Positions 25,279-37,924 of a stretch of DNA of 64,000 bases are shown piece by piece; position 1 is the stretch's first letter, and each line of letters starts with the position of its first letter. The position numbers and the translations under genes were made by a program. The notes below the pieces were generated by a model. The model had not been told where the DNA came from and made no database searches. It was given only the letters and a program-made list of their open reading frames with translations. Origin of the DNA: Mortierella sp. BCC40632 (taxonomy: Eukaryota > Mortierellomycota > Mortierellomycetes > Mortierellales > Mortierellaceae). The stretch covers positions 2,884,001 to 2,948,000 of the forward strand of contig WAEK01000003.1 of NCBI GenBank assembly GCA_011634665.1. Reading direction: 5' to 3'.

Positions 25279-28200
25279 TCACAGAGAGAGTGTGCGAGTC
25301 CTCCTTCTATGATCTCTTGCTGTTTTATTAAAACCATAGACAACTGTTGGTATAACGGGTCGATAGTGATGGTACTGTGATGCAGCTGCAGCTGCAGTAC
25401 CAGACACATGTGGAACCCGAGAATGAGGAGAGTACACAGCAGTGGCGGCTGAAATGACGGCTGTAGTTACTGCTCGATTCCGATCCGTCGTTGTCAATGT
25501 GTACTGCCGCTGCTGTTGTGGAGGTCCAGTGGGTCCTGGAGATCCCGAGACTGCGGAAACAACTGAGAATGTAGAAGAGGGGGAGGAAGAGGAGGTAGAG
25601 GAGGAAGAAGAAGAGGAGGAAGAACCCCCGGTCACGGCACCAGTCGTGCTGGTTACCGATGGACTCGGGCTATTGCTTACGTGATTGATCCGTGCTAGAA
25701 TCCTATTCTCAAACCCCCCAGCCAACATGGTCACCGCTGTCGTAGTCGTGGTAGCCGCTGTTGCCACTGTTGCAGAATCTACAGTTCCGATTCTCTCAGT
25801 TCCATGATCGACATTTCCCCCGCGATTGCTTCCATGAATGGCACTGATGATGCTTTGTTCGCTGCTACTGTTGGTTCCAGACAGACCGTGAGATGTCTCG
25901 GTATCAAGGGTAGAAGAGATCGAACCTTCCAGTCCATCTGTTGCAACAATGACGGTGTTTGTTTCCGACGCTTGGTCACTCTGGTGCTCATCAGGCCCCT
26001 GCTGCTGCGCTGCGGTGGCGGTAGCTCCGCCAGTGGCTTCTCCAGATCCAAACGCATGTTCTCCATGGTGCCTTCTTCCCTGGTAACCAATGCGACCACT
26101 ACTGCCACTGCTACTACTGCCTCCATTCCTGCCATGGCTGCCATGCCCCATTCCACTTCCACTACCCCCACTGCCACGTCTCTCACGCTCCGCTCGTGCA
26201 CGGCACTGAACTGAACAGGCAACCCACTCGAGAGGTACAATTCGTTCGTCCATCACTCCAACATCCTTCCATCGTTGGCCTGCAAAGAAAAGTCGCTTTT
26301 GACAAACAGAGCAGTACTCATATTGCATCTCTCGCTCCTCGATCGTCAATTGCATCGGCGGAGGTGATACAAGCACAGAGTGTCGACTCGCGCCCCACCG
26401 ACCCCTTGATGCCCTGTCTTCTTGACTATATCGGTGTGTATGGTGACTATTGGATGGTTGGAGACCACCATAGGAAGAGAGGGAGGAGAAGGGTTCCTCA
26501 GACAGAATGGCTCCCTCCAGGTCATTGGCCTCTTCCAGCTCCAAAAGTGCCGTCCTTAGCTCCGAGATGCGATAGAGACCCAACTGCTCAATAGTTGCCT
26601 CAGGAATCATCATCATAGTGCAATCATGTAACGATCCCCCGCTCGCCACAGAGGCTGCCCCGTCAGTTCCTTGTTCGCTCGCTCCTTTGTCCTGGCCCTG
26701 TCCCTGATGCGATTCAGAGCCCTTCTTCTTGGACCTTGCTCTCTTGAAGGGACAAGCACCAGCATGACAAAAATGGTGAGGATCCTGGTATAATCGTTCG
26801 CCCACGATCTGTGAGCAAATCTCGGTCAGACTGAGTGTCCATGAACAACACGAATAACTGTCCTTGGCATAACCTCTACGATCCAATGCATATCCTGAAC
26901 CTGCAATATGAGGATAGTAATGAAGTTGGTTCTGCTGTTGTTGTTGCTGTTGCTGTTGTAGACGGTGAGGCTGTAGACGAGCTGGGAGCGATCGCTGGGT
27001 TTGGACATCTTCCTGCAAAATAGGTCGCTGGTGTGGAGGTTGGAATGCGACAGAATGGTGTGGATGGTGCAGATAATGATTGGCCGATAGAGTGGTACTT
27101 CGAGGCCGCTGTGAGGCATTGTACAACCGGGCTCCTGATTCCAATGAACTAATGTCGTCCTGTAAATCATTCACATCTCCTCCTGCGCTATACTCTCCAA
27201 ATGCTCCTTGACTAAAACCACCAGGTCTATGAGTGTATCCTGAAGTCAACGGATCTGTTCCTAGTGCGTGGGATGATGCCGAGGATGAAGATATTGAAGT
27301 AAATGGTGATACTACTGAGGGTATATGTTGTGACGAACTCGACGACGATGAAGAGGAAGCTGGAGAAGATGAGATCGAGGACGAGGAAGCACCTGTGGAC
27401 GTAGTCACTGGGACAGCAGGCGAGGTCGAAGCAGGGGAAGGTGAAGATCGTGGGATACCGACTTGCCAGAACCGATTTTCACGAGCCCAACATTTCATCC
27501 CCTGACGAATTTGGACATAATCATCATCGTCATGTCCACCTTCGTCGTTCATCAATGCAGCCACGCTGAATGGATCCTGATCAGAATGTCCCGCAGGCGT
27601 CGTAGATACTGTCGCTGGCGCAGTTGCCGTGGAGGTCGTGGGTGTGGTTACCGTCGAGTTCCCAAGAGGACTATGAGGATTGGATAAAATTCCTTCATAG
27701 ATAGACTGGGCTAATTCAAGAGGGGGCATATATGCGGCTGTTGGGATCGCTGTGGCTGCTGCTGCTGCAACGGCCGCTTCAGCTACTCTCCAGAAGCTGG
27801 ATCGCTCAGGCACCAAGGATTCTGAGACGAGCCGCTGGACTTCTACCGGGATACAGGCTAGACGATTATCCGCAATGTCCAAGAGTCGAAGTCGCTTCAA
27901 GAGTCCAAGCTGCTGAGGCAGATATTCGATCCGATTTGATTGTAAAAAGAGATCCTCAAGCGTCTCTGCCAAGAGCCCGATCAGAGGTGAAATCTCGCGA
28001 AGTAGGTTGTGCGACACATCCAGTTCTCGCAAACAAGGAAGTCGAAAGATCTGGAGTGGTAGATCAGTCAGCCGGTTACCCTGAAGTCGGAGCGAGACGA
28101 GATGTGAGAGAAAGGGGATGGACGATGTAGCGATTGTCTACAACAACAGCAACAAAAAAAGAGGCGAGTGAGGATTGATTGGTTCAAAAGACTAGGCCCA

Positions 28201-28912
28201 CTCTAGCCTTGTCCTAATTCTCGGGGAGGACAAAGAAAAAATATATCAAGTGAAACGATTACATAAGAACGCAGCCCATTCGGCTAAAAGAGCGTCTTAC
28301 CACCGAGGAGATGCGAAGTCTAGCCAGATGGACAATCCCCTTGTCAGTCCCCGAGATGCGAGTGAGATGACAGACCCATGAACGGGACGAAGTTGGGTCG
28401 GTGGGATCATGGTATTCTTCCCAGTCAAAGACCGCATTGGACCTCCTTTGCAGATCAAAGTAGTTTCCGCTATTGGATTGGCCACTTTGACCAGAGCTGC
28501 TAGCGCCGCTATCACTGCTAGTGCTACTAGTGCTGCTGTTGCTGCTGTTGCTGCCGCTGTTGCTGTTGCTACTGGTTGTACTCGCCGTACTACTGTTGGA
28601 AACAACAGAACTGTTGGCGTGACTACGCTGGGTGGTCAATTTGGTCGTTGGGGAATCTTCCTGAAAAGAATCCAATCCTGAGGTTTTCGCCTGAACATCG
28701 TCCTGGTCATGGATCCGAGAGATCAAAGTATGGGTAGTTGTGAACCCATTTGTGCTGGGTGTTGGAAGATAAAACAGCCTAACAACATGTTCGTCACAGT
28801 CGCGAGCAAGGTCAACAATGGTCTGGACCGACGGCTGGATAGTACTGCTGAATCCATGCCCTCCGAAACCATTTCTGGCGTGTATCCGCAGTGGATGAGG
28901 TGAGACGGTCAT
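25279..28912 (-). CDS. large leucine-rich-repeat protein with Cys-rich C-terminal motifs
   Basis: Two exons on the minus strand, 28301-28912 and 25279-28137, join to 1156 aa. The ATG at 28912 follows an in-frame stop two codons upstream. A Ser/Asn-rich stretch (about 100-145) precedes about five LRR units (about 190-310), for example LSHLVSLRLQGNRLTDLP, LRELDVSHNLLREISP and LRLLDIADNRLACIPVEVQ. The rest is mainly Ser/Thr/Gln-rich disorder with two conserved-looking islands: a Cys/His cluster at about 630-670 (HFCHAGACPFKR) and a paired CxxC island at about 810-850 (YCSVCQKRLFFAG and VACSVQC). This layout of LRRs followed by distant Cys pairs recalls a fungal LRR family of unknown role, possibly zinc-binding. 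It probably acts as a cytosolic scaffold; no signal peptide or membrane span is visible. I cannot name an orthologue. Confidence 0.85.
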
Positions 28913-30241
28913 GACGTCCAATCAAACGATGGAAGGTCTCGTTTTGTAAAGACGGCCTACTATGATGATGGACGAAAATGGAAACTCTTTTAGAGAATGG
29001 GAGAAAAAGAGAAAAAGAGATGATGGAAGGATTGGACGCCGTGATGTCGGAGAATGCCGAGATAAAGATGAGGCGCGGATGACACGGATGATGATATGAT
29101 AATGGAGATGGCCTTGGGTCCGTATGATGGATGGCGCCCCCTTTGTCCTTGTCCTTTGTTCTTGTAGTGGGGTTCTCTTTACTCTGTGAGCATCGTTGGT
29201 ACTGATTCGAGGCAGGATGGTAAAAAAATAAAAATGGCGGGTGAGGCGGGAAAGTAGAGAAAGGCTGTCTGCTTATTCGCTCTTGCCCTACACACACACA
29301 CCTTCCCTCCGCGCTTCGCAAAGGTCTTTTTTTTTTTAGTGGCTGACCACAGATGTCCGATGTACCACGCGTTGGTGACTGAGCTTCGACACTTGCTGCC
29401 TCCTGCCAAGTTGTGCAGGACAGTTTCCATCGACACCACTTTTGCTTTAACTTGGCTCGTCCTCACATGGGGCTCGTGCACCTCTTCGACTCTCACAAGT
29501 CTGTCTAGTAAACAGTGACGATGGCTTCCAAAAAAAAAAAAAAAAAAAAAAAAACGACAGAGAGACCCCAGATTCAAGCTTGACCACCAATCTCTTCCGC
29601 AGCTATATGAAACCCCGTTGTCTTTTGCCCAACTCCCTAGACTTGAGATGCACCACGCCCACAGCTCTCCTCCACATTGTCCAGAAGAAGAGAAAGAGGG
29701 GGGGTCACACACTATGCTTCCCTCTACTCCTGGCTCAAGCGAAAAGAGATCTATCAAGATTGCCCAGGTACTACGACCATTCCATTTAAGACATATCAAC
29801 CAACAACAACAATAGAAATAAAGATCCCATCCGTCTCGTGTCACGCTTTGCTCACCTTACTATGCTCTACCATCACGACAACCGCTCATTATAGTCTTTT
29901 TTTTTTTTTTTTCTTTTATTCAGCGGAGCAAATATATTGCATACATCACTGCCCCCGTTGGTAGTTGAGCGGATACAGTCTTAAGTGTCAAGGGTAGATT
30001 GGTTTTTTTTTTTTTTTTTAAACAATGGGGTCAAATGATTCCAGAACATCTTGCTCTCGACACTATCCATCTCTCTTTCCCAAAAAAAAAAAAATATCAA
30101 TGACGAACAGAAAACTTTTATAATTATATGGTACATTTCGTAACACACTAGCGTATGCTACTATGAATTACAATGATCAGAGATTGTAATCGTCTGACTG
30201 CTAGACGTCTGCATTCTCTTCTCCAAAAAAGAGCCCCCCTT
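28913..30241. other. intergenic spacer between LRR gene and 7TM-RGS gene
   Basis: It holds the presumed promoter of the LRR gene (28913 onward) and the 3' flank of the 7TM-RGS gene, with A- or T-runs at 29530-29553, 29898-29912 and 30002-30019. Short open frames show no family signature. Confidence 0.5.
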
Positions 30242-30278
30242 TTATGGTCTTGGCTGCCCTCCTTCTGTCGCGACATAG

Positions 30279-30309
<31 letters not shown>

Positions 30310-33300
30310 GCTGTTGCCATTGCTGTTGCGTCAACGGATGGCTGGTGGAGCACTGGCTCGAGAGATCACTTCGACGATCAGCAGTACTCTTTCGACTCTG
30401 CTCTATGATCCCAATGGACTCTTCGTTCGCTCCTTCTCTCGATATCAACGCCGCGGCAGTAATCCCTGTTCGGTTAGTCTTGGAAAGCCAGGACCGAAAC
30501 CCATTCCGGGAAGACGATAACGACGACACCTCATCCTCGTCCTTGGCCTTGGCAGATCCTACAGATCCATTCCTGGACATGGTTGCTCTGCACTGAGGAG
30601 GTTGTGACAGAGCAATCGCACTTGTGTTCACGTATGGCTCGCTTGGTGACGCCGTGACTCTGGAGGCAGTTCGAGAAATGGATGACTTTGGCGATGGCTG
30701 CTGTTGCTGTTGTGGCTTCTGCTGTTGTGCTTGGAGATCCGAGGGCATGAGAACAGAGGAGTTACGACCACTTCCTGGATTGCTGTTGCTATCGGCACGT
30801 CTTCCTATACTTCCAGCCACACTTCCATTCGAGGGCGAGGTGCTTCCAGGAGCCTCTCCCACCCCACCAATGATGGGTCGGGCGCCGGTCGTTCCATTGT
30901 AATTTAAACCTTGCGACGAGGTCACAAATTTGGGCCATACATCTCGGAACAACAACTCTTGAACCTCATACACTGCACCATCAAACATTCCCGAGCGCCA
31001 TTCGCCCCGAGCAGCCTTTTGATGGATCTCGGTGGAGGTCTCATATGATAAATTAAGCTCAAGTCGACCTCCGTGGCTGACAAACGTCTTGTAAATATAC
31101 TCGAATTGCATCAGTAACGTTGGTGGCATTGGCAGCGGATCAAATTCTTGGGTAACAGCAGGGTTGGTTGAGGTTGTCTCTTGTGTTTGGAGAGAAACTG
31201 AGGTCGCACCCCGAGTGATTGCAGCCTCAGGATCCGAAAGCGCTGCAGCACTGCCTCCAAAGAGACGATAACCCGAAAGAGGCCCATTCACGGCGCTGGG
31301 AGGTGAGAGTGGGGTCATGGGCGAAGAGGGTTCCGATTCATCATAGATCGAGGATGAGGACCGACGGATGGTCAACATAGGCTGTGTAGATGACACAGAC
31401 GAAACCGAGACGATCTTTTTGATCCGAGGAGATACGCCTGACGTGGAAGTGGTGGAGTCTGTTCGACCAACCGAGAAATGGGTAGGTAGAGGTGGGACCA
31501 CTGACCGAGTTGTGCTGGTCGATGGAGATTTGGACAGGGTTGTCCTGTTGGAATGTGCGGACTCTGATGAAATATCCATGGACGACTCTGCCTGTGGATC
31601 ATTGTCTCTGCCTGCGGATCGAGTCTCTGGTTCTTCCAGAATATCCTGTGTTGCCGTAGCTAGTTTCCTTAAGCGCTCGTACTGTGTCGCACGCTTCTCC
31701 AATCGACTGACCTCATACAAGAACCTGGTATTCTCGGCACAGAATTCACCAACCGTGAACGCACTCATCCGATCAAACAGTTGACGGTTCTCGATGGTCC
31801 GGATAAACTCGTCCCAATCAGTCCGTTTGCTGTTGATGTTGGATGCTATCTCGCCTCGGCCGCCAAGACGGAACCGCTGTCTCTTTCCATTCAAGAGAAT
31901 GTTTTTAAAGGTGACATTGAGTTGGCTGCCGTGATTGCTCTTCAAAGTGGGTGAATAGGCGGGATATGGTGAGTCAGACTCATAGTCGAGAGATGCGGTC
32001 GAGTTACGATCCGGGTAGAACGAATGGTGCTGGTTATAGTGGTCTCCATTGCCAAATTTTGTCTTTGCAGCTGGAGGCGACATCAAGATGCTTGACATTT
32101 GGATCACAGTTGGTCCCTGACCCTGATTAGGGTCATGCGTGAACGTGGTTGAATCTGCAAGAGCAATGTTGTCAGGGTCTGAGATGGCACCGTCGCCGTC
32201 CACGACTGTTTTGACACTATCTGATGTGGGTGATGTGGAAGTGCCTTTCGAGTCAATCTGTTCCATGTTTTCAGCACAATTGGCGCGACGGTCTCTTCTC
32301 TGGAGAGTTCGAGCCCTGTAGGGACATTCGTGCGAGAATTCTTTAAAGTGACGAATAAGAGGAAGGATGACACTGGGAATATGGCTGGCGATCAGGATCA
32401 TGGCCATGAAAGTTGTCTTGTCCAAGATCCTGATGGTGATATCATAGTCGATTTCGGGGAGGATAAAAAACATGGCGTAGCATGGTGCAGAAAAGATGGA
32501 AATGAATTTGAGTTCACTCCGGATACCAAAACCATCGTTGACGCCACGAAGTTGGTAGACCATAAGTGGAGCGATGATAAATAGGAACACGATGGTCGTG
32601 AGATAGGGAAAGTGGTACTGATGGATCGAGAATGGAGAGGTGATAGAAAAGAGACAGAGGTGAGTGGAAATAGAAATAAAAAAAACAAGGTTAGAGTCTA
32701 ACCAATCGCTTCGTCCAAAGCTTGTCAGGAACGAACACAGCCGAGCACGTTTCAAAGAGAGCTCCCGCGCTCGTGTCCGGCCACAAAAAACGAAAAGAAA
32801 AGAAAAGAAAAAAATAGAAAACTCACCTCAGCACCGCTATGGCATTCGAGTTGCATCGGTGAGATGGAGATGCCTGGGGTATTGAACTGGAATGAGAGTG
32901 CAAGGATCAAGCAAATGCCCATATACAAGAGGCCGACGGCCCGCATTTGTTGTTCGGTGGCAGATCGATACCGGTTGTACCATTTTTTGGACCAGGCGAT
33001 TTCCTCGGGACTTTGGTGGGTCAACTCTATTGCGCCAGCAAGCTCCGACTTCGCTCCGCGCTTGACATCGTCATCTCCAACACCCACGAGCGTTGGCGCA
33101 GTACAAGTTGTGTTTTGATGAGCGAGGGTAGGACCGGGATAGTCACCAACATGGACACTACTGGCGTTGAAGGTGGGAGGAAGCGGAAACTGAGTCGTGG
33201 CGGTCGAGTCCAGCTGTTTGTCGAGATCGTCAAGCTCATCCGGCTCTGCGAACCGAGACTTGTAAATAGTATTATTATGATCAATTCGGGCAATAAGACG

Positions 33301-33618
33301 CCATGCTCTGCCCGTGAAACAAAGTACAAAAGGTACCAATCCAAAGTAGGCTCCGTAGTAGAGGATGAAACAGGGGAATTGGTATTTGTAGGCCTGATAG
33401 AAACAGATGACTGAGAGGAAGGTGGTTGACGAGTAGCCCTGGAGGGTGACCAGGTATCTACCTCGCTGGCGGAGGTTATTGTCCCGCTTCGAGATTTGTT
33501 GAAAGAGAAAGGTCGAAAGCACGCCGATGAACGTCAGGATCACACCGAGCGAAATGAGGATGTTACGTCGGGTGGCACCGAGGTCAGTCGGGTGGACAGT
33601 TGGAGGGTGAGGGTCCAT
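30242..33618 (-). CDS. seven-transmembrane protein with C-terminal RGS domain
   Basis: Two exons on the minus strand, 32827-33618 and 30242-32617, join to 1055 aa. Seven hydrophobic spans are visible at about 20-40, 56-77, 80-101, 228-248, 268-286, 302-320 and 334-353. The TM3-TM4 loop is long, about 125 aa. A disordered linker leads to a split RGS-type region. The first half (about 532-575) has FDRMSAFTVGEFCAENTRFL. After an insertion of roughly 190 low-complexity residues the second half (about 760-835) has LNLSYETSTEIHQ and VYEVQELLFRDVWPKFVTS. The tail is Ser/Gln-rich and ends near a 12-residue poly-Q. RGS domains accelerate GTP hydrolysis on G-alpha, so this plausibly couples a membrane sensor to G-protein shut-off, as AtRGS1 does in plants. 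The divergent neighbour at 35807 is also a membrane protein. The RGS call rests on motif spacing by eye. Confidence 0.85.
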
Positions 33619-35806
33619 TGACTAACAGCCTCCTACGACAGGGTCGACGGGGGATGTCGTGGGCGCCGTCAGGATCTCCAGTTCGTCGATAGTGGATCAG
33701 AGAGAGGGGAAGTCGTGGGATGGGAGAAGGAGGGAGGGAGTGAAAAAGGAATCCAGAGGTTGAGGTAACGTTGAGGTATGATAAGGCACAAGCCGGAAAA
33801 GATGTGAAGCAATTGACACGGTGCCGGAGGGTCAAGAAACAGTATGAGAGTTGCGATTTGAATGTGTGAAGGCCAGGGCGGGGTGGGCAAAATGGTAGAG
33901 GAGTGTCGTTGGCGGATTCGGATGGTTGGGGGTGTGGTGAGGGAAACGACGGGAGAATATAATGGAGAGGTGCAGCGATGGAGATGCAGTGAGACGATAA
34001 GGGGACAAGGGAGATTGTGTGCAAAGAGGGGAAAAGAAAAAGTGAAGAAAGGAGAAAAGGAAATTGGTTCGAGGCCCAGAGAGATAGGTGGCGATCTTTG
34101 TTGCCCGTGCAACGTGCATTCTGCAGCTCCAACAGACAAACAGGGGTGGCTGGGAGAAGCAAAGGAGTGGGAAGAGTAGTGAGAGTAGACCAAAAAAAAA
34201 AAAAAAAAAACATCCAAACTAAAGGAACAGTCGAGATATTCTCCAGTCCAAAGTTCATGAGGCCAACTCTTGTGTCCACACTCCGCGAGTAAACCTTCAT
34301 CCCTGGCCTTCTCTCTTCCCTTCACTCAGTCAGTCGTGAGCACCAGCGCTCTCGACGGACAGTCGTCTCTCTCTCTTTCTCTTTCTCTTTCTCTGCTGAG
34401 AAACGAGCAGCCGAGAGAAAAGTGACGAGAGCCCTGTCCTTTGCCCCTAGTACACAAAACAGGTGGCCGGCTCCCCTCCCCGGGCTAAGGATCTCTTCGG
34501 TTGTCTGTTGTTGCTGGCCGCGCCCTCTCGGCAAACAGCTCTGAATGCATGCATGCATGTCCTGCATGTGTATAATGAATGCTCTTGTATTAACTTCTTT
34601 GACCTGGGCAGGGCGAGGGAAGAGGGGGGGGGGTTCAGCCAGTCGATTTGAACGGTTGTCCAAACCTGTCTTTCCTGGACCATCCTATCCAGACCCATAC
34701 CTTGTTCTGTTTGCTATCACTGGCTCAGTAAATGACGAGAGGACATGTGTGTGTACAGACTTGACAGCTTTGGTCTTGAGATGCTCCTGTCCATGCCTTG
34801 ACCTGGGGTTCTCCATACCTCTTTGGGCTTCCGTCTTGCCCCAACGAGTATTGTACCTTTTTCTTTTTATTGCTTACGAAAAAGCAAAGCAAAGCAAAGG
34901 AACTACAGTAAGAGGGCGTGTGGAGTCTGGCCTCCCTGGTCTCGTCCAGAAGTGTGCGTAACAGTACTGCGAGCAAGGCTGCGCTCACTTCCGAAGGCAA
35001 TTGGAGATGTAAAAAAGTGTGTCTGTATCTCTGGAAGGGTATGTACCATGGTCAGGTACCTCAACGCGTGTACTGTTCACATACACACATGCACTCGCAT
35101 AAACGTAGTGTCTCTCAAGGCCCGCTCAAAAGCTAAGCATCCCAAAACTTCATCCGACACAACGAATACAAACAGCGGCGTGGTATCGAGGTCTACTGGA
35201 CAGTGGTGGACTCGTGAGTGGAGGAAAAAGAAGGGAAAAAAAAAAAGTAATACGCTAGTGTGCTGGCTGTGCTCCTGACGATACGATGTGTGCTCCTGCA
35301 TGCGCAAGCCGACCCCGACCATTTCGGCCTCGACCACAAGTACCAAATGAAAGAAACGACATGAATCAGCATGGAGTGTACTAGTATGGCGCGCCTTGGA
35401 ATAACTTCAATAAAATGTGCTCTAGATACCTTGTTCCCTTGCTTTGGAGAAGGCCAGAATACGAGAATTCGAATCCGGGGAAGCTCAGCACTGTCTGGCA
35501 AAACTGACTTGATAGAAGTCGGCCTCTAAACAGTCGCTGGGAGAGCCGCCCGAGCGGCAGTCTTGCCCGCCACAGAACCCGCCAGCAAGGATATGGATTG
35601 TCCATACATACACCTCCATACACACCCTTGAGACCCGACAATTCAAATCAGTGACCTTATCGCGCCCTGCAGACTTTTGTCCCTTCGCCCTTTTTCTCCT
35701 CCACACCTCCAAAACATAACACACAACAACATCCCACAAGAGCGGCTCAAAGAGTTAAAGAGAGAAAGAGAAGGCGACGGGACTATTCAAACATACAATA
35801 AACATA
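33619..35806. promoter_or_regulatory. 2.2-kb divergent promoter region, 7TM-RGS / six-span protein
   Basis: It separates the starts of two membrane-protein genes transcribed away from each other. The 7TM-RGS side has a GA/GT-rich presumed leader (33620-34040) and an A-run at 34191-34210. A tandem CATG/GCAT motif lies at 34545-34560. An AAAGC repeat (about 34880-34898) lies mid-spacer. No gene supported; scattered open frames lack homology signals. Confidence 0.45.
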
Positions 35807-37003
35807 ATGGCGCCCCCAGTCCTTCTGCATGGGCTCTTTCACGCGATTGCGTCCCTGGGCTATATCCCCATCGCACTCACATCAGTCTTCATCTCATGCT
35901 CAACTCCTCCTGTGACGGTTCCGCCAGTAGGGACGATTCTCCTTGCGCTCGTGCCTCCACTGACCCTCTTCCCAACACTTTGCTTCTTTTACCGGCACCT
36001 GGAGCGGTTTGACCTCATCTCACTTTCTGTTCAACGAGCAAGAATCTACGTGATGCTAGCAGGCGCAGGACTCTGCGTCGTTGTTGGGGCCCATCTAATA
36101 CAGCTGTATGCTTCGACCCATCTACCTGGATCCATCCACTGGCTTCATCCATCCCCTGTAGCAAGGAGTCTGACTGTACGTGCTCAAGAAACAAACCACG
36201 ACAAAATACCGTTGAACTGGATTGGCTCAACCCCCACTCGCCAAGACTCTGTCCATGCTCCGCAACAACAAGGCAACAACCATGCTCAACTCAATATTGT
36301 TGAACTAAACGAGCAATGGAGTCTCGATGAAATCACGGAGCAAAACTTTCGTCATGGAGATGAGTATACAAACACAGAGCAGTCTTTCCATAGGCTCAGC
36401 AAGAGCACCCCTACCAAACTCACCAAAGAGGAGCAAGACGAGCGGGAGCAAGGGCTTCCAAGAGACCAGCCTCGAGATGAGGAAATATCGGGAGCAGATT
36501 CATCAGTGTCCATCGCCTCTACACTTTTATCAGACGAAGACCCATACCCCCCGGATCTGTCTCACCTCACCAAGACCGCAAGGACAAGACCCAAGCCAGA
36601 GACTGACGTACCAAAGGCTACCAACCGAATCCAGCCTCGGGTACTAGTTGAACTAGAAGATGTCGGCGGAAACCATCGCATTCAGTGGATGTTCTATATT
36701 CTGGCTCAGGTGTCTCTGGTAGTACTTTTGGCAATTCTCTTTCTTGGGGTCCTTATCCTAACCGAGTGTGTGCTGGATAAGGAGGATGCTGACCCAGCCC
36801 AATCAAGGACCATCTTTTGGGTCCGGGTGGTAGGCATTGCCTTTTCGGCAATAGCAAGCGCAGTCCATGGTTCAATGTTGAGTGGATATGTTCTCTTAGA
36901 CGGTCGGTCTGACTGGATAGCCAAGGCGGCCGTAGCAGCCATTGGTCTGTACTGGGTGAGCATGAGCATGCTAATACGACGGATAGTTGATCCTTTGCCG
37001 TAG
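35807..37003 (+). CDS. orphan six-span membrane protein
   Basis: A single uninterrupted frame of 398 aa; the ATG sits in AACATAATGG. I do not recognise the family. Three hydrophobic spans lie near the N-terminus (about 8-30, 41-62, 80-101). A hydrophilic, acidic, Gln/Thr-rich loop of about 190 residues follows (about 105-292), then three more spans (about 296-322, 338-363, 372-390) and a short basic tail. The 3+3 layout with a large central loop suggests a small transporter-like or tetraspan-like integral membrane protein, but no catalytic or channel motif is seen. It is divergent from the 7TM-RGS gene. Codon use and base composition resemble the neighbours, and the frame is far too long and hydropathically ordered to be chance. 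Confidence 0.85.
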   Translation: MAPPVLLHGLFHAIASLGYIPIALTSVFISCSTPPVTVPPVGTILLALVPPLTLFPTLCFFYRHLERFDLISLSVQRARIYVMLAGAGLCVVVGAHLIQLYASTHLPGSIHWLHPSPVARSLTVRAQETNHDKIPLNWIGSTPTRQDSVHAPQQQGNNHAQLNIVELNEQWSLDEITEQNFRHGDEYTNTEQSFHRLSKSTPTKLTKEEQDEREQGLPRDQPRDEEISGADSSVSIASTLLSDEDPYPPDLSHLTKTARTRPKPETDVPKATNRIQPRVLVELEDVGGNHRIQWMFYILAQVSLVVLLAILFLGVLILTECVLDKEDADPAQSRTIFWVRVVGIAFSAIASAVHGSMLSGYVLLDGRSDWIAKAAVAAIGLYWVSMSMLIRRIVDPLP

Positions 37004-37650
37004 TCCTCGAGTAGTCATAATAACAAAGTTAGCCCACAATGGGAGACCGATTGCTCGGGACTGCGCTGTTCAAAGGTCCGAGAGGAATTGTCCTAGGCGC
37101 CTTGTGTGTTCGTCGCGACCCCTCTCCCTCCCCCTTTTTTTATACTACTGTGCGGCTATGAGGAAGAATGTGTAATTGGGCGTCTTCGCCCGCACAACCA
37201 CGCCAAAAAAGGAAGTAGCCGGAGTTGGATAGAGAGAGAGGACAAAGAGACAAGGCTAAAGTCCCATGGGAGATTGGAAGGCACGGCTTTGCTCAAAGCA
37301 AATGCCCATGTTGGTCATAGAGCGGGTCAGAGGGACTGGCTAGGATTGACTCGATATTTTTCCACGCGAGAAGGCTGAACAGACAAACTCCACCAGTGAC
37401 GGAGACCGATCAATGCAGCACATATAGGGTGAGGAAGTGGAGATAGGTGAGACTATCCCTTAGTACTCGTGCACGGCCAAATTGACTCAGATATAAAGGA
37501 TGCCTTATGAATCCTCGCCATTGAGATCGAATTCTCATGCTCTTTCATTTACAACTTTCACTTTTCACTCCACTCTCTTTCATTCCTCTCCCCCCACTCT
37601 CCACTCTTACTCTTTCACTCAAAAGAAGCAAACAGCAACTACAAGCGGCC
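37004..37650. other. intergenic spacer upstream of the small methyltransferase
   Basis: This 650-bp spacer carries the presumed 3' UTR of the six-span gene and the promoter of the methyltransferase, including a TATA element (37492-37498) and a CT-rich leader (37540-37620). Confidence 0.6.
37492..37498 (+). promoter_or_regulatory. candidate TATA box of the methyltransferase gene
   Basis: TATAAAG lies 153 bp upstream of the ATG at 37651 and directly before the CT-rich leader, a common fungal arrangement. Positional inference. Confidence 0.5.
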
Positions 37651-37872
37651 ATGGCTACCTTCTCCAGCAAGACTTTTAACAGCGCCCTGTACCAGTCCTT
37701 CCGACCTGGCTACAACAACCACTTTTTCAAGATGGTTTACAACTACCATCGCAGACACAATGGACAATTTGAGATGGCTGTTGATGTTGGCACAGGTGAA
37801 TGAGCTCTCTCTTTGTGCTAATCGCGATGCCTAGCTCATCTCATCTAGAAAATGAAAAGGGTTTTGACCGTT

Positions 37873-37924
<52 letters not shown>

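Noticed and set aside
35440..35600. GATTCGAATTCTCG plus nearby CGCTCGGGCGGCTC, suggesting a Ser/Leu-type tRNA; also a Cys/Gly-rich frame like a chitin-binding module
   Set aside because: T-arm pairing fails, and the Cys spacing does not match the chitin-binding type 18 pattern.
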